This document shows positions 15,419-23,559 of a stretch of 36,048 nucleotides of DNA, piece by piece. The translations under genes and the position numbers were made by a program. The number at the start of each line of letters is the position of its first letter. Position 1 is the stretch's first letter. Under the pieces are notes generated by a model. That model had not been told where the DNA came from. It saw nothing but the letters and a program-made list of their open reading frames with translations, and did no database searches. This DNA comes from Archangium sp. (GTDB lineage Bacteria > Myxococcota > Myxococcia > Myxococcales > Myxococcaceae), in assembly GCA_022843845.1 (NCBI GenBank), contig JALHMW010000040.1, forward strand, positions 1 to 36,048, read 5' to 3'.

Positions 15419-15684
15419 CGGGCTCTCTTCTTCGCCGACATGAGGACCCGGTCCAGACGTTTGTACACGGTCGACGCTGGAACCGATCGGCCCGTGCGCT
15501 GGGCGGCCCGTGACCTCGCTTCCGCACGCGCGACGTACTCCTGTTGAGCCTGCCGCACTTCGGCGCTCTTGACCGCGGCCTGGAGCAGGAACGACGACAG
15601 CGTTTCACCCGGTTCGAGCACGGCCTCGAGGGTCTTCTTGAGCTCCGGATCGACTCGAATGGGCGGAAGGGTCGCGGTCTTCAT
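15415..15684 (-). CDS. Antitoxin partner of ParE, YlcI/YnfO-like
   Basis: The ATG at 15684 gives 89 residues beginning MKTATLPPIRVDPELKKTLE. An upstream in-frame start at 15711 would add nine residues that overlap the promoter element and is less likely. The N-terminus, with PPIRVDPEL and GETLSSFLLQAAVKSA, resembles a ribbon-helix-helix DNA-binding fold. The C-terminal half is basic and helical (YVARAEARSRAAQRTG) and ends in SAKKRAR, the part expected to wrap the toxin. Such antitoxins repress their own operon. It is the first gene of the pair, 45 bases after the radical SAM gene. Confidence 0.8.
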   Translation of the reverse strand: MKTATLPPIRVDPELKKTLEAVLEPGETLSSFLLQAAVKSAEVRQAQQEYVARAEARSRAAQRTGRSVPASTVYKRLDRVLMSAKKRAR

Positions 15685-15690
15685 GGGCAC

Positions 15691-15711
15691 TGTATAGCAC
15701 TTGCGATGCAA
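15691..15711 (-). promoter_or_regulatory. Extended -10 promoter and small palindrome of the toxin-antitoxin pair
   Basis: On the minus strand TGCTATACA (15699-15691) is an extended -10 box, unusually AT-rich for this genome. TATACA ends six bases before the antitoxin ATG, so the message should be leaderless. Just upstream TTGC-ATC-GCAA (15711-15701) is a small perfect palindrome that could be the antitoxin operator. No -35 box is evident, as is common with an extended -10. Confidence 0.5.
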
Positions 15712-15729
15712 CCCTGCCCGTGCCCCGCC

Positions 15730-17265
15730 TCAGCTCGCGCGCAGACCGACTGACGGCCACTCGCTCGCCTTGCGCCGGCCATCGATGGTGCGGCGCGCTT
15801 CGTACGGCACGCAGTCATTCGCCTCGAACGCGCGCTTCCACGCCGCGAACGTTCCACCGTTGCGATGCGCCTCGTACGCCGCGAGGCCACCCTCGGGCCC
15901 GCACTGCGCGAGCATGTATTCGACCCAGGCCCAACGCGCGCTCGTGGGCCGCAGCTCGGCACGCCCTTTCAGGCCCTTTCGAATCTGCTGCAGCCGAGCC
16001 TCGATCTCGCTGATGCCCGCGAACGGAGCGCCATCGAGCGGGGTGTTGCGCTTGGCGGCGAACGGGGCGACGCCCAGGGCCACCGGAAGAATGCGGGAGA
16101 GCTCGAGCGTGAAGCGCACCAGCTCGTCGATGTCGGCCGGCGTCTCGGTGGGCAGCCCGACGACGTTGTAGATCTTCAGCCGTCGGAGGCCGGCTTCCTT
16201 CGCGAGGTTGGCCGCGTTGAGGATCTGCGTCTCGGAGTGTTTGCGATCGACGAGATCCCGCATGCGCTGGCTCGGGCCGTCCGAGGCGACGGTGAGCCCC
16301 TGAGCGCCGCCCTTCTTCAGCGCCTGCACCAGCCTCAAAGAAAGCCGGTCCGCCCGCAGCGACGACACGCCGACCTCGCGCCCTGCGTTCACGATGGTCT
16401 CGAGCAGCTCCACGATGCGCGGGTGATCGGTCACCGCGGCGCCAACGAGGCCAACGCGCTTCGCCGTGTCGGGGATCAGCTCGAGCACGCGCTCGGGAGG
16501 CACCGTGCGCATGCCCCCGTTCGTCGTGCGCCGCATCACGCAGTAGTGACACCCACGTGAGCAGCCGCGCTCGGGCTCGATGAGGAACATGCTCCGCAGC
16601 TCGGTGTGCGGCGTGACGATGCTGGTGCGCGCTGGCAGCCGCTCGTCACCGGCCTTCGCCACGAAGTAGCGCGTCGATTCCGGCGACCGGCCGGGCACGC
16701 GGAAGCCCGGCATGAGCGCGAGGCGTTGGAGCAGCGACTCCCGTGACGTCGCGCCCTGCACCTCGTCGAGCAGTTGGTGAATCAGGTCTTCCGCTTCGCC
16801 CTGCACCAGCACGTCGACGAAGGGCTCGAGCGGGTCGGGGTTCGAGAAGGTGAGGGGGCCGCCGGCGATGACGAGCGGGTGCTGGTCGGTGCGCTCCGTT
16901 CGCAGCACGGGCAGGCCGGCGAGCTCGAGCAGCGAGAAGACGCCGGTCAGCTCCAACTCGTACGCGACCGAGAAGGCGATGAGGTCGAAGTCGCGCAGCG
17001 GGCGATGGTTCTCTTCCGAGACGGGCGAGAGCCGGGCTGCTTTCCAGGCGTCGACGTCGTCGGGCAGGAAGACGCGCTCCGCTGCCGCGCCGTCGTGCAG
17101 GTGTACCTCGCGCGCGATGGCCTGGAACCCGAGGCTCGACATGCCCACGTGGTACGGGCTCGGGTACGTCATCGCGACCTTGAGGTCGGCCGTCTTGCGC
17201 AGGGCGCCCTGCTCGTCGGCGGAACGCGAAGAGAGCTGCTCGAGGAGGACCTGACGGGACGTCAC
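15730..17265 (-). CDS. B12-binding-type radical SAM protein
   Basis: The 511-residue product starts at a GTG (17265) preceded by TAAGGG. The N-terminal 200 residues resemble the cobalamin-binding-like fold seen in many radical SAM proteins (LKVAMTYPSPYHVGMSSLG, DFDLIAFSV, PLVIAGGPLTF). The radical SAM core follows, with the iron-sulfur motif CSRGCHYC (Cys235, 239, 242), then GLVGAAVTDHP and LKIYNVVGLPTET. The DxHxxG cobalamin ligand motif was not seen, so cobalamin binding is uncertain. The layout resembles the uncharacterised radical SAM family that is often fused or adjacent to DUF2344; no such domain is found here. The reaction is unknown. No substrate-peptide gene or partner is adjacent. 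Confidence 0.85.
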   Translation of the reverse strand: MTSRQVLLEQLSSRSADEQGALRKTADLKVAMTYPSPYHVGMSSLGFQAIAREVHLHDGAAAERVFLPDDVDAWKAARLSPVSEENHRPLRDFDLIAFSVAYELELTGVFSLLELAGLPVLRTERTDQHPLVIAGGPLTFSNPDPLEPFVDVLVQGEAEDLIHQLLDEVQGATSRESLLQRLALMPGFRVPGRSPESTRYFVAKAGDERLPARTSIVTPHTELRSMFLIEPERGCSRGCHYCVMRRTTNGGMRTVPPERVLELIPDTAKRVGLVGAAVTDHPRIVELLETIVNAGREVGVSSLRADRLSLRLVQALKKGGAQGLTVASDGPSQRMRDLVDRKHSETQILNAANLAKEAGLRRLKIYNVVGLPTETPADIDELVRFTLELSRILPVALGVAPFAAKRNTPLDGAPFAGISEIEARLQQIRKGLKGRAELRPTSARWAWVEYMLAQCGPEGGLAAYEAHRNGGTFAAWKRAFEANDCVPYEARRTIDGRRKASEWPSVGLRAS

Positions 17266-17315
17266 GCGCGGGCCCTTAGCTCAGCTCCCCCGGCGCGGCG
17301 AATCCGTCTGGGGAG

Positions 17316-18236
17316 TCAGTCACCGCCCGCGCTGCCAAACTGCGCGGCGGCATCGAGGGCGAAGCGCGCGAACGGGGTCGTCGTTCGCCCCAGCAACGTC
17401 GTGAAGAGCGTGTTCTCGACGGCGCTGAACCAGCCACCGGCCGCCTCGCCGTAGATGCCCTTCACGGTGTCGGGCACCCCGAGCGCGCGTGCGTTGGCGC
17501 TGAAGGCCTCGACACCATCGACGTGGGTGATGGTTCGCCTCGCGACCCAGGAGAGCATCTCGCCGAGCTCGGCGGCTGTGAGCGCCTGGGGCCCGGTCAG
17601 CTCGAAGTCCTTCCCCTCGAAGGGGGCGCGCTTCTCAGGCGCTGCCGTGAGCAGGGCGGCGGCGGCAGCGGCGATGTCGCGGCAGTCGAGCCACGCGACC
17701 TTCGCGTCGCCCGTCGGCAGGAAGAAGCGCTCGGCTCTTGGTTGGTACAGCGCAGGCACGGTCAGGAAGTGCTGCATGAAGATGGTCGGGCGAATCATGG
17801 TGGCCGCGAGGCCCGCGCTTCGAATCGCCTGCTCGCCCTGCCAGTGCGAGAGCGGAATGCGGCCTGGTGCCGGGTCGCCTCCCGGAGCACGGGCGCCCGT
17901 GACGCTCACCTTGACCGTGTAGCTGACGCCGGCGCTCCGGGCGGCCTCCGCCACCGTTCCGTGCCACGCCGCCATGTCGGGGACGAACGGCGCGATGACG
18001 AAGAGCCGGGTCACGCCTTCGAAGGCGGCCTCGAGTGAGTCGGGCTTGTCCACGTCGAACGCGGTCGGCACCACGGTGCTGGGGTTGAGCGCGCGCAGCA
18101 GCCGGGCGCCAGGGGCTGAAGGGTCTCGCGTGGCGACGCGCACGATGGGCGCGCTGGGGTCTGTCGCGAGCAGCGAGACGAACGCGGAGCCGATCTTGCC
18201 CGTGCCCCCGGTGACGAGAAACGTGTTCGTGGTCAT
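17316..18236 (-). CDS. NmrA-like NAD(P)-binding protein
   Basis: A 306-residue atypical short-chain dehydrogenase: FLVTGGTGKIGSAF at the N-terminus is the Rossmann motif (GGTGKIG), followed by VRVATRDPSAP and DVDKPDSLEAAFEGVTRLFVI. The HWQGEQAIRSAGLAATMIRPTIFMQHF stretch is typical of the NmrA / NAD(P)H-quinone-reductase (QorB-like) group, which lacks the YxxxK pair. Members act as redox sensors or reduce quinones. The C-terminus (ALGVPDTVKGIYGEAAGG) also fits that group. It lies 50 bases upstream of the radical SAM gene on the same strand and has a palindrome at its promoter. Confidence 0.85.
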   Translation of the reverse strand: MTTNTFLVTGGTGKIGSAFVSLLATDPSAPIVRVATRDPSAPGARLLRALNPSTVVPTAFDVDKPDSLEAAFEGVTRLFVIAPFVPDMAAWHGTVAEAARSAGVSYTVKVSVTGARAPGGDPAPGRIPLSHWQGEQAIRSAGLAATMIRPTIFMQHFLTVPALYQPRAERFFLPTGDAKVAWLDCRDIAAAAAALLTAAPEKRAPFEGKDFELTGPQALTAAELGEMLSWVARRTITHVDGVEAFSANARALGVPDTVKGIYGEAAGGWFSAVENTLFTTLLGRTTTPFARFALDAAAQFGSAGGD

Positions 18237-18242
18237 GAGCGG

Positions 18243-18280
18243 AGTCTAGTGGCCCCGCTGGCGGGAGTGACGAACTCCCG
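18243..18280 (-). promoter_or_regulatory. Candidate promoter and operator of the NmrA-like gene
   Basis: On the minus strand TAGACT (18248-18243) lies six bases before the ATG, a -10-like element for a leaderless message. Further upstream CGGGAGT-TCGTC-ACTCCCG (18280-18262) is a perfect 7-bp inverted repeat with a 5-bp spacer, located where the -35 box should be. A dimeric repressor bound there would block polymerase. No regulator gene is adjacent. Confidence 0.45.
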
Positions 18281-18387
18281 GACCTCCGCATCACCGCACC
18301 AGCGTGATTCGTTCGTCTCCGCCGAGCCACGTGATGAGCCTCGGTACGGTGCGCCGAACGATTGTCACGGCCGAATCAGCACAGGCG

Positions 18388-19278
18388 CTACTTCTTCGGC
18401 AGGCCCGGCTTCGTCACGTCGACACGCGGCACGCAGAACCCGATGCCGGTGTCACAGGCCGGGTCGAAGTCGGGGTCGATGCCAGAGCCGCGCGTACGCC
18501 CAGCGTCGAGGTCGACGTTCGGGTCGCAGTCGATGTCGCTCGTGCAGGCGACCGCGGGATGGAACGCGACCAGCTCGTACGTCGCCACGCAGTCGCCTTC
18601 GGTCTGCGAGAGCTTCGCGGTGAAGGCGGTGCCAGGCACCTCGGCCGTCATGAAGACCTTCACGTCGGTGAACTCGTACCGAACGCGCAGCGACGGGAGC
18701 ATCACGGTGCCTGCGTCGACGGTGGCAATCGAGACAGCCTCGAAGTCCTGCTCCGCGACGAGCGGCGGCGCCAGACACACGCCCGCCTTCGGCTCTGGCG
18801 TGAACGGCGCGAGCGCGTTCAGCTTCTTCTCGTCACGGTCGTTCGGGTCGACGCGCGCCACGGGCTCCTCGACGACGCGGCACGGGTTGGTGCCCGCAGG
18901 TCCGCACGTCTCACACCGCGGGTTCGGCCTGCCTTCGAACGCCGCCTGGCAGTTGTTCCTCGGGTCCGTATCGGCGGTGAAGACGCTCCCGCGCACCATG
19001 TCGACGAGCCGGCCAGGCCGCAGCACCAGCGACGCCTCATCACTCCCGGGCGCGGCGAAGTCCTGAACGCCGATGCGCATCGAGGTCAGCTTCTGCTCCG
19101 CCGTGCACGCGGCCGAGGCGGACGTCGACGTGAGCAGCGCCAGGTACGGAGGACTCCTGGTGAAGTCCTGGGTCGCGACGACGCGACACGGCGGAACCGG
19201 CTGCGCGTCGAAGCAGCTGGAGAGCGCGGCTCCCAGCAGGAGCGACGTCGAGAACGCGAGGCGAACAAAGCGGGTCAT
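18388..19278 (-). CDS. Lipoprotein downstream of the TonB-dependent receptor
   Basis: The ATG at 19278 gives 296 residues with a signal ending LLGAALSSC (Cys22), a lipobox. An earlier in-frame start at 19428 would lie inside the receptor gene and is rejected. The mature part contains about 14 cysteines, including RCETCGP and CTSDIDC, and an acidic SGIDPDFDPACDTGIGFC tail region. No known domain was recognised. It follows the receptor by 11 bases and is probably in the same transcript, so it may be a surface or periplasmic partner of that receptor. Confidence 0.75.
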   Translation of the reverse strand: MTRFVRLAFSTSLLLGAALSSCFDAQPVPPCRVVATQDFTRSPPYLALLTSTSASAACTAEQKLTSMRIGVQDFAAPGSDEASLVLRPGRLVDMVRGSVFTADTDPRNNCQAAFEGRPNPRCETCGPAGTNPCRVVEEPVARVDPNDRDEKKLNALAPFTPEPKAGVCLAPPLVAEQDFEAVSIATVDAGTVMLPSLRVRYEFTDVKVFMTAEVPGTAFTAKLSQTEGDCVATYELVAFHPAVACTSDIDCDPNVDLDAGRTRGSGIDPDFDPACDTGIGFCVPRVDVTKPGLPKK

Positions 19279-19289
19279 GGGGTCTCGCC

Positions 19290-22200
19290 TCAGAAGAACA
19301 GCCTGACGCCGAGTCGCATCGAGAAGGGCGCCTGGAACGCGGTGGGCTGCTTGAAGTTCGCGTTCAGATCGTTCGTGGAGACCGGCGCCGTCGCAGCGCC
19401 GACCCTCTTCTGCAGAATCGACTGACACGTCGGCGAGTTGCCCGCGAGACAGGCCGCGGTCGCCGGGTCCTTCCCGTCAGCCACGTTCGCCGGAACGAGC
19501 TGCGCGTTCGACAACTGCTGAGACACCTCGGTCGCCTCCTGCAGGTTGAGCAGGTTGAAGAGGTCGAGCGTCACCTGAATCGACTGCTCCTTCGACACCT
19601 TCCACGTCATGCCGCCGCGCAGGCTGACGGTGTGGATGAACGGCGTGCGGCCCCCGGAGCCTCGAGGCAACACGAACGCCGCGTCGTCGCCGGCCGTCGG
19701 GTGCCACGCGAGGAAGCTGATGGGGGTTCCCGAGAGGCCCTCGTACGTCACGCCTGCGAGGAGCGTGACGTCGCTCGACACCTCGAAGTCCTTCGCCACG
19801 TACGCCTTGAACTGGTGGGTGCGATCGCCAGGCAGCGGACCCGTGGTGTTCGTCTGAAGAGACTTCAGGTCGAAGTCGCCGCTGAGGCCCGGCGCGAGCT
19901 GGCCCGTCTCGGGACGAAGGAGCCCGGAGTAATTCCCGTACAGGCTCGACAGTGTGTAGCTGCCCTGAGCGAGCCACCCGTTCGAGAAGGCGCGGCTCGC
20001 GAAGAGCGTGGCTGCGAAGTACTTCCGCTCGGCCGCAGGGAAACCAGCGCCCATGCCAGCGCCGGGGTTGCCGATGAACGACGTCGCGCCGTCGCCGCTC
20101 GACATGTCCTCTACCGCGTTGAACAGCCAGTTGTGCGTGCCGACGAGGCCCACGCGCAGGTTCGAGACGACCTCGTACTCGAGGCCCGCGGTGATCTCTC
20201 CCTTCGCCATCGGCTTGAGCGACGGGTCGACCATCAACCGGCCGGCCGCGAGGCGCACCACGTCGGGTGAAGGCGACAGCGGGTCGACGTTGAGGGGCAG
20301 GGCGTTCCCATCCGCGTCGCTGCGAGTGAGCGTGGAGTACTGGCCCGACAGCCCGCGGTCGGCGAGGTGAAGCGGCAGGTTCTGGTGCTGCACCGCGTAG
20401 TTCACGAACACCTTCGAGCGGCCCTGGCGCGTGAAGTCGTAGATGAGGCCGAGCCGCGGCGAGAGCATGTTGTTGAGCGTGAGGCCGAGCTGGCCGTTCG
20501 AGGCGAACAGCTGCTGCGTGTCGTAGCGAAGGCCACCGCTGAGGGTGACGGCGTCGAGCACGTTCCAGCTCTCCTGCAGGAAGAGCCCGGTCGTGAACTG
20601 GCTGGGCGAGCTGCGAACAGAGAGGAGCGGGATGCGATCGTCGGGCCCCGCGAGGAACGCCTCGTCACGTTGGCCCACGAGTGGATCGCCTGGCCTCGAG
20701 CCGACGAGCGACACACCGCCCGAGTACGCCTTCGTGAGCCGCACCTGCGTCCACTCCACGTCAGCGCCGGCGCGGAGGACGTGATGCCCGAGCAGCTCGA
20801 AGAAATACGAGACGTCGGCGCGGGCCTGCAGTCGATCGGCCTGCGACTCCATCAGGAACCCGCGTCCTCCGAGCGTGTACGCCGCGCCACTGCCAGTCAC
20901 CGGGCACGCCATCACGAAGCGGCTCAGGCCTCGCGAGGTGGCGCGCGTGGTCGGCGTGAAGCCAGCGGGTTCGCAGAGCTCGGCCACGCCTTCGGGCAGC
21001 TCCTCGAACTCGCGAATCGAGAGCGGTGGGTTGCCGCGGTACTGCGTCTGCGGAACGCCCGCGGCGCCCAGCGTGGTGCCCGGCCGGGTGCCGTCGTTGG
21101 TGAGGCGCGCCTGGTCGGTGCGGTTCCAGCCGAGCGTCGCGTTCACGCGCAGGTGCTTGTCGAGGAAGCTGCCGGTGTACCGCAGCGACGCGGTGGTGGA
21201 GTCGGTGGTGTCGAGCCCAGCGCCGTACCCGAGCGGCGCAAAGTCGGGAGCCACGCCCTTCTGCGGGCTGCCCGTCATCGAGAGCGCGACGGTGTGCTCC
21301 GGAGCAATCACCAGGGTGAGCTTGGCGAGCCAGGTGAACGAGCTGCGATCGTCGAAGCGTGAGCGCTGCGCGATGCGCTCGGTGCGGAGCGCTCCGGAGT
21401 CCTCGTACAGGAAGTCCTGCCCATCGTCGGTCAGCAGGAAGCGGTTCACGTTTCGCGTCACGCGCTGCCGGTCGTACGACTGCGCGACGCCGCCGTAGAA
21501 GAACAGCCTGTCCTTGATGAACGCGCCGCCGAGGTCTGCGCCGAAGTCACCGGTGTTGTGACGCCTCGTGAGCAGCTCGAGAGACGACGCCTCGTTGCGA
21601 ATCGGGAGCGCGTTCGCGGTCAGCGCGCCAGGCCACCAGTTGCCCCACACCGAGCCGCGCAGCTCGTTCTGGCCCGACTTCGTCACCACGTCGATGACGC
21701 CACCGCTCGCGCGACCGAACTCCATCGGAGCGCCGGTGGTGATGACGTTCACGCGCTCGAGGAACTCCAGCGGCAGCTGCGCGCCGCCGATACCCACGGG
21801 CGTGCGGAGCGAGCCGTACGTCGGGTCGTTCACGGTGAGGCCATCGATGACGTACAGGTTCTCGGGGCTGACGCCGCCGTTGATGCCGAAGCCGTACGCA
21901 TCGGGCGGCACCTGCGGCGCGGCCTGGGCGAGCGCTTCGAACCCGCGTTGCCCGGTGGCGTTCGGGCGCACCAGCGCGACGCGATCGATGAAGTCTCGCG
22001 TGACGTTCAGGCCCTGGGTGGCGTTGCTCGCGTCGACGACGGCAGGTGCGAGCGCCGCGACAGGCGCGGGCGGCACCTCTTTCACCTCCGCCGCCAGCTG
22101 CGCGTTGACGCGAAGCGTTCGGTCCAGCTTGAGCTCGAGCGCCTCTTTCGTGAAGGGCGCGAAGCCCGGCTTCACGAACCGCATCGAGTAGGTGCCGGGC

Positions 22201-22421
22201 GACAGCTCGAGCATTCGGTAGATGCCAGCGGCGTTGGTGACGATGGTGCGCTCGCCTTGAATCGCCGGCGACGTGGCGGTGACGACGACCTCGCTCAACG
22301 GCTTGCCGGTGGCAGCGTCAGTGACCGTTCCCGTGAGGACCGAGGTCGTCTGCGCGAGCGCCAACGAGGCGAACAGCACCGCGATCAGCGCAACGGCCCT
22401 TGGGGTCCTCGACATCGACAT
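19290..22421 (-). CDS. Oar-like TonB-dependent outer-membrane receptor
   Basis: The ATG at 22421 follows AGAGAGG and gives 1043 residues. Signal peptide 1-23 (VALIAVLFASLALA) is followed by a carboxypeptidase-regulatory-like beta domain (about 26-110; GTVTDAATGKPLSEVVVTA), a plug domain (about 135-270; NLYVIDGLTVNDPTYGSL, then FGRASGGVIDVVTKSG) and a large 22-strand-type barrel ending in RLGVRLFF with C-terminal Phe, the BAM signal. The order matches the myxobacterial Oar family, where Oar of Myxococcus xanthus takes part in development and protease export. A classical TonB box was not identified. The gene has its own promoter behind hypE and is followed by a lipoprotein gene. The cargo is unknown; a role in metal uptake for hydrogenase is possible but unsupported. 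Confidence 0.88.
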   Translation of the reverse strand: MSMSRTPRAVALIAVLFASLALAQTTSVLTGTVTDAATGKPLSEVVVTATSPAIQGERTIVTNAAGIYRMLELSPGTYSMRFVKPGFAPFTKEALELKLDRTLRVNAQLAAEVKEVPPAPVAALAPAVVDASNATQGLNVTRDFIDRVALVRPNATGQRGFEALAQAAPQVPPDAYGFGINGGVSPENLYVIDGLTVNDPTYGSLRTPVGIGGAQLPLEFLERVNVITTGAPMEFGRASGGVIDVVTKSGQNELRGSVWGNWWPGALTANALPIRNEASSLELLTRRHNTGDFGADLGGAFIKDRLFFYGGVAQSYDRQRVTRNVNRFLLTDDGQDFLYEDSGALRTERIAQRSRFDDRSSFTWLAKLTLVIAPEHTVALSMTGSPQKGVAPDFAPLGYGAGLDTTDSTTASLRYTGSFLDKHLRVNATLGWNRTDQARLTNDGTRPGTTLGAAGVPQTQYRGNPPLSIREFEELPEGVAELCEPAGFTPTTRATSRGLSRFVMACPVTGSGAAYTLGGRGFLMESQADRLQARADVSYFFELLGHHVLRAGADVEWTQVRLTKAYSGGVSLVGSRPGDPLVGQRDEAFLAGPDDRIPLLSVRSSPSQFTTGLFLQESWNVLDAVTLSGGLRYDTQQLFASNGQLGLTLNNMLSPRLGLIYDFTRQGRSKVFVNYAVQHQNLPLHLADRGLSGQYSTLTRSDADGNALPLNVDPLSPSPDVVRLAAGRLMVDPSLKPMAKGEITAGLEYEVVSNLRVGLVGTHNWLFNAVEDMSSGDGATSFIGNPGAGMGAGFPAAERKYFAATLFASRAFSNGWLAQGSYTLSSLYGNYSGLLRPETGQLAPGLSGDFDLKSLQTNTTGPLPGDRTHQFKAYVAKDFEVSSDVTLLAGVTYEGLSGTPISFLAWHPTAGDDAAFVLPRGSGGRTPFIHTVSLRGGMTWKVSKEQSIQVTLDLFNLLNLQEATEVSQQLSNAQLVPANVADGKDPATAACLAGNSPTCQSILQKRVGAATAPVSTNDLNANFKQPTAFQAPFSMRLGVRLFF

Positions 22422-22464
22422 GGTGCCTCTCTTCGCGCACCGGGGAATGCCCGAGGCGCGGCGC

Positions 22465-22492
22465 ACCGTAGCGGCCGATCGGCACGTGTCAA
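22465..22492 (-). promoter_or_regulatory. Sigma-70-type promoter of the TonB-dependent receptor gene
   Basis: On the minus strand TTGACA (22492-22487), a perfect -35 box, is separated by 16 bases from TACGGT (22470-22465), which fits TANNNT. Transcription would start near 22458, leaving a leader of about 37 bases that contains the AGAGAGG ribosome site before the ATG at 22421. It lies in the 91-base gap after hypE, so the receptor can be expressed independently of the hydrogenase genes. Confidence 0.6.
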
Positions 22493-22512
22493 TGAGGGTT
22501 GTGCTCCGTGCT

Positions 22513-23559
22513 TCAGCAGATGCGGGGCAACTGTTCCCCAGCAAGCCAATCGAGAATGCGACTGCCGCCGAACGAGGTCTCGAGCTGCACGAAGCCGTTC
22601 TCGTCTTCGATGACGGTGCCGATGCGCGCTGCGTCTCTGCCCAGCGGGTTCGCCCGCATCGCCGCGAGCACCTTCTCCGCGTCATGCGGCGCGACGATGG
22701 CCACCAGCTTGCCCTCGTTCGCGACGTAGAGCGGATCGATGCCGAGCAGCTCGCACGCGGCCGCGACCTGCGGCTTCACGGGAATCGCGCGCTCCTCGAG
22801 CTTGAAGCCGACGCCCGACTGCCAGGCGAGCTCGTTGAGTGTCGTCGCGAGCCCACCGCGCGTCGGATCTCTCAGCACGTGGAGGTCGGGGCACACCGTC
22901 ACCATGTCGGCGACGAGCGTGTGCAGCGACGCCGAGTCCGACTCGATGGTCGTCTCGAACGAGATGCCCTCGCGCTGCGACAGAATCGCGACGCCGTGAT
23001 CGCCCATCGAGCCGCTGACGAGCACCACGTCTCCGGGCTTCGCGCGATCGCCGCTGGGAGGCGTCACGCCCATGGGAATCACGCCCACGCCGGTGGTGGT
23101 GATGAAGACGCCGTCACCCTTGCCGCGCTCGACGACCTTGGTGTCGCCCGTGACGATGGGGACGCCCGCCTGCATCGCCGCCTTCGCCATCGAGTCGACG
23201 ATGCGCTTGAGGTCAGCCAGCGGGAAGCCCTCTTCGAGGATGAACGCTGACGACAGGTAGAGCGGTCGCGCGCCTGCCATCGCGACGTCGTTCACCGTGC
23301 CGTGAACCGCGAGCGAGCCGATGTTGCCGCCCGCGAAGAAGAGCGGAGAGACGACGTAGCCGTCGGTCGTCATCACGAGCTTGCCAACGGGAGGCTCGAC
23401 GACGGCCTGATCGTTCCGCTGGGCGAGGTAGCGATTGTCGAAGGCGGCGGCGAACAGCTGCTCCACCAACTGCGCCATCACCTTGCCGCCCGTGCCGTGG
23501 GTCAGCTCGACGCGGCCGGTGAGATCCAGCTTCTTCGGGAACGGGTTTCGGGTGCGCAT
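22513..23559 (-). CDS. hypE: Hydrogenase maturation protein HypE (carbamoyl dehydratase)
   Basis: The 348-residue product is HypE, which receives a carbamoyl group from HypF on its C-terminal cysteine and dehydrates it with ATP to a thiocyanate, the source of the Fe-bound cyanide ligands. The C-terminus is exactly PRIC, the required acceptor tail. The N-terminal VELTHGTGGKVM and the central GDTKVVERGKGDGVFITTTG stretch are the AIR-synthase-like ATP-binding elements. The length is normal. The ATG at 23559 overlaps the hypD stop by one base (TGATG), so translation is coupled. It is the last hyp gene of the cluster. Confidence 0.96.
   Translation of the reverse strand: MRTRNPFPKKLDLTGRVELTHGTGGKVMAQLVEQLFAAAFDNRYLAQRNDQAVVEPPVGKLVMTTDGYVVSPLFFAGGNIGSLAVHGTVNDVAMAGARPLYLSSAFILEEGFPLADLKRIVDSMAKAAMQAGVPIVTGDTKVVERGKGDGVFITTTGVGVIPMGVTPPSGDRAKPGDVVLVSGSMGDHGVAILSQREGISFETTIESDSASLHTLVADMVTVCPDLHVLRDPTRGGLATTLNELAWQSGVGFKLEERAIPVKPQVAAACELLGIDPLYVANEGKLVAIVAPHDAEKVLAAMRANPLGRDAARIGTVIEDENGFVQLETSFGGSRILDWLAGEQLPRIC

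Noticed and set aside
17266..17330. A TTAGCTCAG stretch resembling a tRNA D-arm
   Set aside because: No anticodon or T-arm can be folded around it, and no acceptor stem closes.
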